Positions 51,885-64,000 of a stretch of DNA of 64,000 nucleotides are shown here, in pieces. Each line of letters opens with the position of its first letter. The first letter of the stretch is position 1. Made by a program: the position numbers and the translations under genes. The stretch lies in NCBI RefSeq assembly GCF_029227915.1, contig NC_079889.1, positions 4,900,001 to 4,964,000 on the forward strand, read 5' to 3'. The notes under the pieces are model-generated. The model ran no database searches. It was not told where the DNA came from and saw nothing but the letters and a program-made list of their open reading frames with translations. The stretch comes from Hydractinia symbiolongicarpus (lineage: Eukaryota > Cnidaria > Hydrozoa > Anthoathecata > Hydractiniidae).

Positions 51885-53886
51885 GTTAAGAGCGTTCTAA
51901 GGCGATGGCGCTAATGAAAATGACTTTGGACGTTGTAGCGCATTGAGACTGGAACGTCTAGTCCGATGGTAACCTGCGCAGGCAGAGGGAACCACGTGAT
52001 TTACGTGTGAGGCCTTTATTAGACTGCAAAATGCCATATTACGGCCTTTATAGGACTGTGCACGTAGTTAAGAGTGTTGTAAGGCCACGGCGCCAAGGAA
52101 AATCTCTTGGAACGTTGTAGTGCATTGAGACTGGAAGGAATAGTCCAATGGTAACCTTCGCAGGCAGGTGAAACCACGTGATTTACGTGTGAAGCCTTTA
52201 TTAGACGGGAAAATGCCATATTACGGCCTTTATAGGACTGTGCACGTAGTTAAGAGTGTTGTAAGGCCATGGCGCTAAGGAAAACCTCTTGGAACGTTGT
52301 GGTGCATTAGGACTGGAAGAAATAGTACAATGGTAAACTGCGCAGGCAGATGGAACCACGTGATTTACGTGTGAGGCCTTTATTAGACTGCAAAAGACCA
52401 TATTACAGCCTTTATAGGACTGTGCACGTAGTTAAGAGCGTTCTAAGGCGACGGCACTAATGAAAATGACTTGGGACGTTGTAGCGCATTGAGACTGGAA
52501 GGAATGGTCCAATGGTAAACTTCGTAGGCAGGTGAAACCACGTGATTTACGTGTGAGGCCTTTATTAGACTGCAAAATGCCATATTACGGCCTTTATAGG
52601 ACTGTGCACGTAGTTAAGAGTGTTGTAAGGCCACGGCGCCAAGGAAAATCTCTTGGAACGTTGTAGTGCATTGAGACTGGAAGGAATAGTCCAATGGTAA
52701 CCTTCGCAGGCAGGTGAAACCACGTGATTTACGTGTGAAGCCTTTATTAGACTGGAAAATGCCATATTACGGCCTTTATAGGACTGTGCACGTAGTTAAG
52801 AGTGTTGTAAGGCCATGGCGCTAAGGAAAACCTCTTGGAACGTTGTGGTGCATTAGGACTGGAAGAAATAGTACAATGCTAAACTGCGCAGGCAGATGAA
52901 ACCACGTGATCTACGTGTGAGGCCTTTATTAGACTGCAAAATGCCATATTACGGCCTTTATAGGACTGTGCACGTAGTTAAGAGTGTTGTAAGGCCACGG
53001 CGCCAAGGAAAACCTCTTGGAACGTTGTAGTGCATTGAGACTGGAAGGAATAGTCCAATGGTAACATTCGCAGGCAGATGGAACCACGTGATTTACGTGT
53101 GAGACCTTTATTAGACTGCAAAAGGCCATATTACAGCCTTTATAGGACTGTGCACGTAGTTAAGAGCGTTCTAAGGCGACGGCACTAATGAAAATGACTT
53201 GGGACGTTGTAGCGCATTGAGACTGGAAGGAATGGTCCAATGGTAAACTTCGTAGGCAGGTGAAACCACGTGATTTACGTGTGAGGCCTTTATTAGACTG
53301 CAAAATGCCATATTACGGCCTTTATAGGACTGTGCACGTAGTTAAGAGTGTTGTAAGGCCACGGCGCCAAGGAAAATCTCTTGGAACGTTGTAGTGCATT
53401 GAGACTGGAAGGAATAGTCCAATGGTAACCTTCGCAGGCAGGTGAAACCACGTGATTTACGTGTGAAGCCTTTATTAGACTGGAAAATGCCATATTACGG
53501 CCTTTATAGGACTGTGCACGTAGTTAAGAGTGTTGTAAGGCCATGGCGCTAAGGAAAACCTCTTGGAACGTTGTGGTGCATTAGGACTGGAAGAAATAGT
53601 ACAATGGTAAACTGCGCAGGCAGATGAAACCACGTGATCTACGTGTGAGGCCTTTATTAGACTGCAAAATGCCATATTACGGCCTTTATAGGACTGTGCA
53701 CGTAGTTAAGAGTGTTGTAAGGCCACGGCGCCAAGGAAAACCTCTTGGAACGTTGTAGTTCATTGAGACTGGAAGGAATAGTCCAATGGTAACATTCGCA
53801 GGCAGATGGAACCACGTGATTTACGTGTGAGACCTTTATTAGACTGCAAAAGGCCATATTACAGCCTTTATAGGACTGTGCACGTA
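51885..53886 (+). repeat. 11-mer HOR, copy 3 (2002 bp)
   Basis: This starts with an F monomer whose right part is G/H-like (GGCAGAGGGAACC) and ends where the same kind of F monomer starts again at 53887, a 2002-bp (11 x 182) spacing. The interior matches 50017-51855 at +2002 bp. Private changes include TAGTCCGATGG near 51961 and GTAGTTCATTGAG near 53757. Confidence 0.8.
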
Positions 53887-56613
53887 GTTAAGAGCGTTCT
53901 AAGGCGATGGCGCTAATGAAAATGACTTTGGACGTTGTAGCGCATTGAGACTGGAACGTCTAGTCCAATGGTAACCTGCGCAGGCAGAGGGAACCACGTG
54001 ATTTACGTGTGAGGCCTTTATGGGACTGCGAAAGGCCATATTACAGCCTTTATAGGACTGTGCATGTAGTTAAGAGCGTTCTAAGGCGACGTCGCTAATG
54101 AAAATAACTTGGGACGTTGTAGCGCATTGAGACTTGAAGGAATAGTCCAATGGTAACCTTCGCAGGCAGGTGAAACCACGTGATTTACGTGTGAAGCCTT
54201 TATTAGACTGCAAAATGCCATATTACGGCCTTTATAGGACTGTGCACGTAGTTAAGAGTGTTGTAAGGCCATGGCGCTAAGGAAAACCTCTTGGAACGTT
54301 GTAGTGCATTGAGACTGGAAGGAATAGTCCAATGGTAACATTCGCAGGCAGATGGAACCACGTGATTTACGTGTGAGGCCTTTATTAGACTGCAAAAGGC
54401 CATATTACAGCCTTTATAGGACTGTGCACGTAGTTAAGAGCGTTCTAAGGCGATGGCGCTAATGAAAATGACTTTTGACGTTGTAGCGCATTGAGACTGG
54501 AACGTGTAGTCCAATGGTAACCTGCGCAGGCAGCTGAAACCGCGTGATTTACGTCTGCCGCCTTTATTGGACTGCAAAAGGCCATATTACGGCCTTTATA
54601 GGACTGTGCACGTAGTTAAGAGTGTTGTAAGGCCAAGGCGCCAAGGAAAACCTCTTGGAACGTTGTAGTGCATTGAGATTTGAAGGAATAGTCCAATGGT
54701 AACCTTTGCAGGCAGATGGAACCACGTGATTTACGTGTGAAGCCTTTATTAGACTGCAAAAGGCCATATTACGGCCTTTATAGGACTGTGCACGTAGTTA
54801 AGAGTGTTGTAAGGCCATGGCGCTAAGGAAAACCTCTTGGAACGTTGTAGTGCATTGAGACTGGAAGTAATAGTACAATGGTAAACTGCGCAGGCGGATG
54901 GAACCACGTGATCTACGTGTGAGGCCTTTATTAGACTGCAAAATGCCATATTACAGCCTTTAATGGACTGTGCATGTAGTTAAGAGTGTTCTAAGGCCAC
55001 GGCGCCAAGGAAAACCTCTTGTAACGTTGTAGTGCATTGAGACTGAAAGGAATAGTGCAATGGTAACATTCGCAGGCAGGTGAAACCACGTGATTTACGT
55101 GTGAGGCCTTTATTAGACTGCAAAAGGCCATATTACAGCCTTTATAGGATTGTGAACGTAGTTAAGAGTGTTCTAAGGCAACGGCGCTAATGAAAACGAC
55201 TTGGGACGTTGTAGCGCATTGAGACTGGAACTAGTCCAATGGTAACCTGTGCAGGCAGCTGAAACCGCGTGATTTACGTCTGCGGCCTTTATTGGACTGC
55301 AAAAGGCCATATTACGGCCTTTATAGGACTGTGCCCGTAGTTAAGAGTGTTGCAAGGCCACCGCGCCAAGGAAAACCTCTTGGAACGTCGCAGTGCATTG
55401 CGAGTGGAAGGAATAGTACAATAGTAACCTGCGCAGGCAGAGGGAACCACGTGATTTACGTGTGAGGCCTTTATGGGACTGCAAAAGGCCATATTACAGC
55501 CTTTATAGGACTGTGCACGTAGTTAAGAGCGTTCAAACGCGACGTCGCTAATGAAAATAACTTGGGACGTTGTAGCGCATTGAGACTGGAAGAAATAGTC
55601 CAATGGTAACCTTTGCAGACTGGTGAAACCACGTGATTTACGTGTGAAGCCTTTATTAGACTGCAAAAGGCCATATTACGGCCTTTATAGGACTGTGCAC
55701 GTAGTTAGGAGTGTTGTAAGGCCATGGCGCTAAGGAAAACCTCTTGGAACGTTGAAGTGCATTAAGACTGGAAGAAATAGTACAATGGTAACCTGCGCAG
55801 GCAGATGGAACCACGTGATCTACGTGTGAGGCCTTTATGAGACTGCAAAAGGCCATATTACAGCCTTTATAGGACTGTGCACGTAGTTAAGAGCGTTCTA
55901 AGGCCTCAGCGCTAAAGAGAACCACTTGGAACGTTGTAGTGCATTGAGACTGGAAGAAATAGTACAATAGTAACCTGCGGAGGCAGATGGAACCACGTGA
56001 TTTACGTGTGAGGCCTTTATTAGACTGCAAAAGGCCATATTACAGCCTTTATAGGACTGTGCACGTAGTTAAGAGCGTTTTAAGGCGACGGCGCTAATGA
56101 AAATGACTTGGGACGTTGTAGCGCATTGAGACTGGAAGGAATAGTCCAATGGTAACCTTCGCAGGCAGGTGAAACCACGTGATTTACGTGTGAAGCCTTT
56201 ATTAGACTGCAAAATGCCATATTACGGCCTTTATAGGACTGTGCACGTAGTTAAGAGTGTTGTAAGGCCATGGCGCTAAGGAAAACCTCTTGGAACGTTG
56301 TAGTGCATTGAGACTGGAAGAAATATAACAATGGTAAACTGCGCAGGCAGATGGAACCACGTGATCTACGTGTGAGGCCTTTATTAGACTGCAAAATGCC
56401 ATATTACAGCCTTTATAGCACTGTGCACGTAGTTAAGAGTGTTGTAAGGCCACGGCGCCAAGGAAAACCTCTTGGAACGTTGTAGTGCATTGAGACTGGA
56501 ACGTCTAGTCCAATGGTAACCTGCGCAGGCAGCTGAAACCGCGTGATTTACGTCTGCGACCTTTATTGGACTGCAAAAGGCCATAATACGGCCTTTATAG
56601 GATTGTGAACGTA

Positions 56614-58390
56614 GTTAAGAGTGTTCTAAGGCAACGGCGCTAATGAAAACGACTTGGGACGTTGTAGCGCATTGAGACTGGAACTAGTCCAATGGTAACC
56701 TGTGCAGGCAGCTGAAACCGCGTGATTTACGTCTGCGGCCTTTATTGGACTGCAAAAGGCCATATTACGGCTTTTATAGGACTGTGCCCGTAGTTACGAG
56801 TGTTGCAAGGCCACCGCGCCAAGGAAAACCTCTTGGGACGTCGCAGTGCATTGCGAGTGGAAGGAATAGTACAATAGTAACCTGCGCAGGCAGAGGGAAC
56901 CACGTGATTTACGTGTGAGGCCTTTATGGGACTGCAAAAGGCCATATTACAGCCTTTATAGGACTGTGCACGTAGTTAAGAGCGTTCAAACGCGACGTCG
57001 CTAATGAAAATAACTTGGGACGTTGTAGCGCATTGAGACTTGAAGGAATAGTCCAATGGTAACCTGCGCAGGCAGATGGGGCCACGTGATTTACGTGTGA
57101 GGCCTTTATTAGACTGTAAAAGGCCATATTATAGCCTTCATAGGACTGTGCACGTAGTTAAGAGCGTTCTAAGGCGACGGCGCTAATGAAAACCTCTTGG
57201 AACGTCGCAGTGCATTGCGGGTGGAAGGAATAGTACAATAGTAACCTGCGCAGGCAGAGGGAACCACGTGATTTACGTGTGAGGCCTTTATGAGACTGCA
57301 AAAGGCTATATTACAGCCTTTATAGGACTGTGCATGTAGTTAAGAGTGTTCTAAGGCCACGGCGCCAAGGAAAACCTCTTGGAACGTTGTAGTGCATTGA
57401 GACTGAAAGGAATAGTGCAATGGTAACATTCGCAGGCAGATGGAACCACGTGATTTACGTGTGAGGCCTTTATTAGACTGCAAAAGGCCATATTACAGCC
57501 TTTATAGGACTGTGCACGTAGTTAAGAGCGTTTTAAGGCGACGGCGCTAATGAAAATGACTTGGGACGTTGTAGCGCATTGAGACTGGAAGGAATAGTCC
57601 AATGGAAAACTTCGCAGGCAGGTGAAACCACGTGATTTACGTGTGAGGCCTTTATTAGACTGCAATAGGCCATATTACAGCCTTTATAGGATTGTGAACG
57701 TAGTTAAGAGTGTTCTAAGGCAACGGCGCTAATGAAAACGACTTGGGACGTTGTAGCGCATTGAGACTGGAACTAGTCCAATGGTAACCTGTGCAGGCAG
57801 CTGAAACCGCGTGATTTACGTCTGCGGCCTTTATTGGACTGCAAAAGGCCATATTACGGCTTTTATAGGACTGTGCCCGTAGTTAAGAGTGTTGCAAGGC
57901 CACCGCGCCAAGGAAAACCTCTTGGAACGTCGCAGTGCATTGCGAGTGGAAGGAATAGTACAATAGTAACCTGCGCAGGCAGAGGGAACCACGTGATTTA
58001 CGTGTGAGGCCTTTATGGGACTGCAAAAGGCCATATTACAGCCTTTATAGGACTGTGCACGTAGTTAAGAGCGTTCAAACGCGACGTCGCTAATGAAAAT
58101 AACTTGGGACGTTGTAGCGCATTGAGACTTGAAGGAATAGTCCAATGGTAACCTGCGCAGGCAGATGGGGCCACGTGATTTACGTGTGAGGCCTTTATTA
58201 GACTGTAAAAGGCCATATTACAGCCTTCATAGGACTGTGCACGTAGTTAAGAGCGTTCTAAGGCGACGGCGCTAATGAAAACCTCTTGGAACGTCGCAGT
58301 GCATTGCCGGTGGAAGGAATAGTACAATAGTAACCTGCGCAGGCAGAGGGAACCACGTGATTTACGTGTGAGGCCTTTATGAGACTGCAA
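56614..58390 (+). repeat. Hexamer repeat, 1089-bp spacing
   Basis: The run of short H monomer, GTGCCCGTAG monomer, D monomer with GATGGGGCCACG and G monomer starting at 56614 repeats from 57703, 1089 bp on (6 x 182 minus 3, the 3 bases being the H-monomer deletion). The match ends near 58390, where GCAAAATGCC replaces GCAAAAGGC. A related start occurs at 55161, 1453 bp upstream (8 x 182 minus 3). Confidence 0.78.
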
Positions 58391-61300
58391 AATGCCATAT
58401 TACAGCCTTTATAGGACTGTGCACGTAGTTAAGAGCGTTCTAAGGCGACGTCGCTAATGAAAATAACTTGGGACGTTGTAGCGCATTGAGACTTGAAGGA
58501 ATAGTCCAATGGTAACCTTCGCAGGCAGGTGAAACCACGTGATTTACGTGTGAAGCTTTTATTAGACTGCAAAATGCCATATTACGGCCTCTATAGGACT
58601 GTGCACGTAGTTAAGAGTGTTGTAAGGCCATGGCGCTAAGGAAAACCTCTTGGAACGTTGTAGTGCATTGAGACTGGAAGTAATAGTACAATGGTAAACT
58701 GCGCAGGCAGATGGAACCACGTGATCTACGTGTGAGGCCTTTATTAGACTGCAAAAGGCCATATTACAGCCTTTAATGGACTGTGCATGTAGTTAAGAGT
58801 GTTCTAAGGCCTCAGCGCTAAGGAGAACCACTCGGAACGTTGTAGTGCATTGAGACTGGAAGAAATAGTACAATGGTAAACTGCGCAGGCAGATGGAACC
58901 ACGTGATCTACGTGTGAGGCCTTTATTAGACTGCAAAAGGCCATATTACAGCCTTTATAGGACTGTGCACGTAGTTAAGAGCGTTTTAAGTCGACGGCGC
59001 TAATGAAAATGACTTGGGACGTTGTAGCGCATTGAGACTGGAAGGAATAGTCCAATGGTAACCTTCGCAGGCAGGTGAAACCACGTGATTTACGTGTGAA
59101 GCCTTTATTAGACTGGAAAATGCCATATTACGGCCTTTATAGGACTGTGCACGTAGTTAAGAGTGTTGTAAGGCCATGGCGCTAAGGAAAACCTCTTGGA
59201 ACGTTGTGGTGCATTGAGACTGGAAGAAATAGTACAATGGCAAACTGCGCAGGCAAATGGAACCACGTGATCTACGTGTGAGGCCTTTATTAGACTGCAA
59301 AATGCCATATTACGGCCTTTATAGGACTGTGCACGTAGTTAAGAGTGTTGTAAGGCCACGGCGCCAAAGAAAACCTCTTGGAACGTTGTAGTGCATTGAG
59401 ACTGGAAGGAATAGTCCAATGGTAACATTCGCAGGCAGATGGAACCACGTGATTTACGTGTGAGGCCTTTATTAGACTGCAAAATGCCATATTACGGCCT
59501 TTATAGGACTGTGCACGTAGTTAACAGTGTTGTAAGGCCACGGCGCCAAGGAAAACCTCTTGGAACGTTGTAGTGCATTGAGACTGAAAGGAATAGTCCA
59601 ATGGTAACATTCGCAGGCAGATGGAACCACGTGATTTACGTGTGAGGCCTTTATTAGACTGCAAAAGGCCATATTACAGCCTTTATAGGACTGTGCACGT
59701 AGTTAAGAGCGTTCTAAGGCGACTGCGCTAATGAAAATGACTTGGGACGTTGTAGCGCATTGAGACTGGAAGGAATAGTCCAATGGTAAACTTCGCAGGC
59801 AGGTGAAACCACGTGATTTACGTGTGAGGCCTTTATTAGACTGCAAAAGGCCATATTACAGCCTTTATAGGAATGTGCACGTAGTTAAGAGCGTTCTAAG
59901 GCGACAGCGCTAATGAAAATGACTTGGGACGTTGTAGTGCATTGAGACTGGAAGAAATAGTACAATGGTAAACTGCGCAGGCAGATGGAACCACGTGATC
60001 TACGTGTGAGGCCTTTATTAGACTGCAAAAGGCCATATTACAGCCTTTATAGGACTGTGCACGTAGTTAAGAGCGTTCTAAGGCGATGGCGCTAATGAAA
60101 ATGACTTTGGACGTTGTAGCGCATTGAGACTGGAACGTCTAGTCCAATGGTAACCTGCGCAGGCAGCTGAAACCGCGTGATTTACGTCTGCCGCCTTTAT
60201 TGGACTGCAAAAGGCCATATTACGGCCTTTATAGGACTGTGCACATAGTTAAGAGTGTTGTAAGGCCAAGGCGCCAAGGAAAACCTCTTGGAACGTTGTA
60301 GTGCATTGAGATTTGAAGGAATAGTCCAATGGTAACCTTTGCAGGCAGATGGAACCACGTGATTTACGTGTGAGGCCTTTATGAGACTGCAAAAGGCCAT
60401 ATTACAGCCTTTATAGGACTTTGCACGTAGTTAAGAGCGTTCTAAGGCGACGCCGCTAATGAAAATAACTTGGGACGTTGTAGCACATTGAGACTGGAAG
60501 AAATAGTCCAATGGTAACCTTTGCAGACTGGTGAAACCACGTGATTTACGTGTGAAGCCTTTATTAGACTGCAAAAGGCCATATTACGGCCTTTATAGGA
60601 CTGTGCACGTAGTTAAGAGTGTTGTAAGGCCATGGCGCTAAGGAAAACCTCTTGGAACGTTGAAGTGCATTAAGACTGGAAGAAATAGTACAATGGTAAC
60701 CTGCACAGGCAGATGGAACCACGTGATCTACGTGTGAGGCCTTTATTAGACTGCAAAAGGCCATATTACAGCCTTTAATGGACTGTGCATGTAGTTAAAA
60801 GTGTTCCAAGGCCTCAGCGCTAAGGAGAACCACTCGGAACGTTGTAGTGCATTGAGACTGGAAGAAATAGTACAATAGTAACCTGCGCAGGCAGATGGAA
60901 CCACGTGATTTACGTGTGAGGCCTTTATTAGACTGCAAAAGGCCATATTACAGCCTTTATAGGACTGTGCACGTAGTTAAGAGCGTTTTAAGGCGACGGC
61001 GCTAATGAAAATGACTTGGGACGTTGTAGCGCATTGAGACTGGAAGGAATAGTCCAATGGTAACCTTCGCAGGCAGGTGAAACCACGTGATTTACGTGTG
61101 AAGCCTTTATTAGACTGGAAAATGCCATATTACGGCCTTTATAGGACTGTGCACGTAGTTAAGAGTGTTGTAAGGCCATGGCGCTAAGGAAAACCTCTTG
61201 GAACGTTGTGGTGCATTGGGACTGGAAGAAATAGTACAATGGTAAACTGCGCAGGCAGATGGAACCACGTGATCTACGTGTGAGGCCTTTATTAGACTGC

Positions 61301-61521
61301 AAAATGCCATATTACGGCCTTTATAGGACTGTGCACGTAGTTAAGAGCGTTCTAAGGCGACGGCGCTAATGAAAATGACTTGGGACGTTGTAGCGCATTG
61401 AGACTGGAAGGAATAATCCAATGGTAAACTTCGCAGGCAGGTGAAACCACGTGATTTACGTGTGAGGCCTTTATTAGACTGCAAAAGGCCATATTACAGC
61501 CTTTATAGGAATGTGCACGTA

Positions 61522-61703
61522 GTTAAGAGCGTTCTAAGGCGACGGCGCTAATGAAAATGACTTGGGACGTTGTAGTGCATTGAGACTGGAAGAAATAATC
61601 CAATGGTAAACTTCGCAGGCAGGTGAAACCACGTGATTTACGTGTGAGGCCTTTATTAGACTGCAAAAGGCCATATTACAGCCTTTATAGGAATGTGCAC
61701 GTA
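61522..61703 (+). repeat. Hybrid monomer from single-repeat exchange
   Basis: This monomer starts like its right neighbour at 61704 (ACGTTGTAGTGCATTG, GGAAGAAAT) but from ATAATCCAATGG onward copies its left neighbour at 61340 (same rare ATAATCC, AACTTCGCAGG, GGTGAAACC). It is what an unequal crossover offset by one monomer would give. Confidence 0.78.
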
Positions 61704-64000
61704 GTTAAGAGCGTTCTAAGGCGACGGCGCTAATGAAAATGACTTGGGACGTTGTAGTGCATTGAGACTGGAAGAAATAGTACAATGGTAAACTGCGCAG
61801 GCAGATGGAACCACGTGATCTACGTGTGAGGCCTTTATTAGACTGCAAAAGGCCATATTACAGCCTTTATAGGACTGTGCACGTAGTTAAGAGCGTTCTA
61901 AGGCGATGGCGCTAATGAAAATGACTTTGGACGTTGTAGCGCATTGAGACTGGAACGTCTAGTCCAATGGTAACCTGCGCAGGAAGCTGAAACCGCGTGA
62001 TTTACGTCTGCCGCCTTTATTGGACTGCAAAAGGCCATATTACGGCCTTTATAGGACTGTGCACGTAGTTAAGAGTGTTGTAAGGCCAAGGCGCCAAGGA
62101 AAACCTCTTGGAACGTTGTAGTGCATTGAGATTTGAAGGAATAGTCCAATGGTAACCTTTGCAGGCAGATGAAACCACGTGATTTACGTGTGAGGCCTTT
62201 ATGAGACTGCAAAAGGCCATATTACAGCCTTTATAGGACTGTGCACGTAGTTAAGAGTGTTGTAAGGCCATGGCGCTAAGGAAAACCTCTTGGAACGTTG
62301 AAGTGCATTAAGACTGGAAGAAATAGTACAATGGTAACCTGCGCAGGCAGATGCAACCACATGATCTACGTGTGAGGCCTTTATTAGACTGCAAAAGGCC
62401 ATATTACAGCCTTTAATGGACTGTGCATGTAGTTAAGAGTGTTCTAAGGCCTCAGCGCTAAGGAGAACCACTCGGAACGTTGTAGTGCATTGAGACTGGA
62501 AGAAATAGTACAATAGTAACCTGCGCAGGCAGATGGAACCACGTGATTTACGTGTGAGGCCTTTATTAGACTGCAAAAGGCCATATTACAGCCTTTATAG
62601 GACTGTGCACGTAGTTAAGAGTGTTTTAAGGCGACGACGCTAATGAAAATGACTTGGGACGTTGTAGCGCATTGAGACTGGAAGGAATAGTCCAATGGTA
62701 ACCTTCGCAGGCAGGTGAAACCACGTGATTTACGTGTGAAGCCTTTATTAGACTGGAAAATGCCATATTACGGCCTTTATAGGACTTTGCACGTAGTTAA
62801 GAGTGTTGTAAAGCCATGGCGCTAAGGAAAACCTCTTGGAACGTTGTGGTGCATTGAGACTGGAAGAAATAGTACAATGGTAAACTGCGCAGGCAGATGG
62901 AACCACGTGATCTACGTGTGAGGCCTTTATTAGACTGCAAAATGCCATATTACGGCCTTTATAGGACTGTGCGCGTAGTTAAGAGTGTTGTAAGGCCACG
63001 GCGCCAAGGAAAACCTCTTGGAACGTTGTAGTGCATTGAGACTGGAAGGAATAGTCCAATGGTAACATTCGCAGGCAGATGGAACCACGTGATTTACGTG
63101 TGAGGCCTTTATTAGACTGCAAAATGCCATATTACGGCCTTTATAGGACTGTGCACGTAGTTAAGAGTGTTGTAAGGCCACGGCGCCAAGGAAAACCTCT
63201 TGGAACGTTGTAGTGCATTGAGACTGGAAGGAATAGTCCAATGGTAACATTCGCAGGCAGATGGAACCACGTGATTTACGTGTGAGGCCTTTATTAGACT
63301 GCAAAAGACCATATTACAGCCTTTATAGGACTGTGCACGTAGTTAAGAGCGTTCTAAGGCGACGGCACTAATGAAAATGACTTGGGACGTTGTAGCGCAT
63401 TGAGACTAGAAGGAATAGTCCAATGGTAAACTTCGCAGGCAGGTGAAACCACGTGATTTACGTGTGAAGCCTTTATTAGACTGGAAAATGCCATATTACG
63501 GCCTTTATAGGACTGTGCACGTAGTTAAGAGTGTTGTAAGGCCATGGCGCTAAGGAAAACCTCTTGGAACGTTGTGGTGCATTGAGACTGGAAGAAATAG
63601 TACAATGGTAAACTGCGCAGGCAGATGGAACCACGTGATCTACGTGTGAGGCCTTTATTAGACTGCAAAATGCCATATTACGGCCTTTATACGACTGTGC
63701 ACGTAGTTAAGAGTGTTGTAAGGCCACGGCGCCAAGGAAAACCTCTTGGAACGTTGTAGTGCATTGAGACTGGAAGGAATAGTCCAATGGTAACATTCGC
63801 AGGCAGATGGAACCGCGTGATTTACGTGTGAGGCTTTTATTAGACTGCAAAAGGCCATATTACGGCTTTTATAGGACTGTGCCCGTAGTTAAGAGTGTTG
63901 CAAGGCCACCGCGCCAAGGAAAACCTCTTGGAACGTCGCAGTGCATTGCGACTGAAAGGAATAGTACAATAGTAACCTGCGCAGGCAGAGGGAACCACGT

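Larger units (their letters stand above)
1..64000. repeat. Satellite DNA array, ~182-bp monomer, head-to-tail
   Basis: The motif GTTAAGAG and the sequence that follows it recur about every 182 bp across the window (starts at 1, 183, 365, 547 ... 63888). That is 351 monomer intervals with only 5 bp of net drift from 351 x 182. All copies have the same orientation and nothing interrupts them. Monomers differ by scattered substitutions that define subtypes, and the order of subtypes repeats at higher levels. Large homogeneous tandem arrays with higher-order repeats are typical of eukaryotic centromeric or pericentromeric heterochromatin. That location is an inference, because no kinetochore-associated marker can be seen in sequence alone. 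The window begins and ends inside the array, so its true length is unknown. Confidence 0.98.
53887..64000 (+). repeat. Terminal mosaic of cassettes, about 55 monomers
   Basis: The same monomer family continues to the right edge, but no single HOR covers it. Pieces resembling link-block cassettes (F, C/D, D, B, E, A) recur near 54430, 60060 and 61880, the last two 1820 bp apart. H-type 179-bp monomers followed by G, D and G monomers occur near 55161, 56614 and 57703. A-B-C stretches like the 47-54 kb HOR occur near 59108, 61110, 62748 and 63476. The last monomer (from 63888) is cut by the window end. Confidence 0.75.

Noticed and set aside
132-63858. Roughly 160 minus-strand open reading frames of 63-67 codons as a gene family
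   Set aside because: They track the 182-bp period exactly, overlap each other end to start, and lie in successive frames because 182 is not divisible by 3. They have no recognisable domain, signal peptide or start context. They are open only because the monomer happens to lack stops in that phase.
1-64000. CRISPR array
   Set aside because: The whole 182-bp unit is repeated, with no short repeat separated by unique spacers, and the period is far too long.
1-64000. CENP-B box in the monomer
   Set aside because: I looked for TTCG-N4-A-N2-CGGG on both strands of the main subtypes. The TTCG in CCTTCGCAGG is not followed by the required A and CGGG, and CGAA occurs only in rare variants without the rest of the motif.
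1-64000. Bacterial or phage origin of the repeat
   Set aside because: No gene-dense sequence, promoter or operon structure is visible. A 64-kb pure 182-bp array with nested HORs is a known feature of eukaryotic heterochromatin and would be extraordinary in a prokaryote.

Overview
The whole window is one uninterrupted array of a tandemly repeated satellite DNA. The monomer is about 182 bp, every copy lies in the same orientation, and I count about 351 full monomers plus a partial one at the right edge (monomer starts taken at the recurring GTTAAGAG, from base 1 to base 63888). I see no gene, RNA gene, transposon, CRISPR array, inversion or unrelated sequence anywhere. A homogeneous array of this length with a near-nucleosomal period and nested higher-order repeats (HORs) points to centromeric or pericentromeric (or another heterochromatic block) DNA of a eukaryote. 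The sequence does not let me name the species. CpG is not depleted: the first monomer has 11 CpG against about 10.5 expected from its 36 C and 53 G.

Layout. Monomers fall into recognisable subtypes, called here A (GAGCGTT..GGCGACGGCG..GACTTGGGACG), B (GTGTTGTAAGGCCATGGCG), C (GGCCACGGCGCCAAGG), D (GGCGACGTCGCTAATG), E (GGCCTCAGCGCTAAGGAG), F (GGCGATGGCG..GACTTTGGACG..GCAGCTGAAACCGCG), G (ACGTCGCAGTGCATTGC) and H (TTCTAAGGCAACGGCG). Their order is itself repeated. Bases 1-44606 hold a very large repeat about 15.8 kb long, present nearly three times. It alternates an 'ABCD-rich' HOR block (1-4367, 4368-8916, 15115-17844, 17845-24031, 30958-33505, 33506-35871, 35872-40966) with a 'link' block (8917-15114, 24032-30957, 40967-44606). 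The copies differ by whole-monomer events: a 546-bp trimer present 1, 4 or 2 times at the equivalent place, a one-monomer deletion later copied by a 13-monomer duplication, a six-monomer duplication, and a five-monomer loss or gain tied to a 13-bp crossover scar.

From about 44.6 kb the arrangement changes. 44607-47336 is a mixed segment with a 5-monomer (910 bp) duplication. 47337-53886 is a separate 11- to 13-monomer HOR (offsets 2183 and 2002 bp). 53887-64000 is a mosaic of shorter cassettes, including a 1089-bp hexamer and a 1820-bp decamer spacing. The same monomer family continues throughout, so the change is in HOR organisation and not in sequence family.

The open reading frames of about 66 codons found in nearly every monomer on the minus strand are by-products of the repeat: each spans about 1.1 monomers, and successive ones lie in different frames because 182 is not a multiple of 3. 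I do not annotate them as genes. The interest of the window lies in the readable history of unequal crossing-over and conversion, and in small palindromic or hairpin motifs carried by each monomer.
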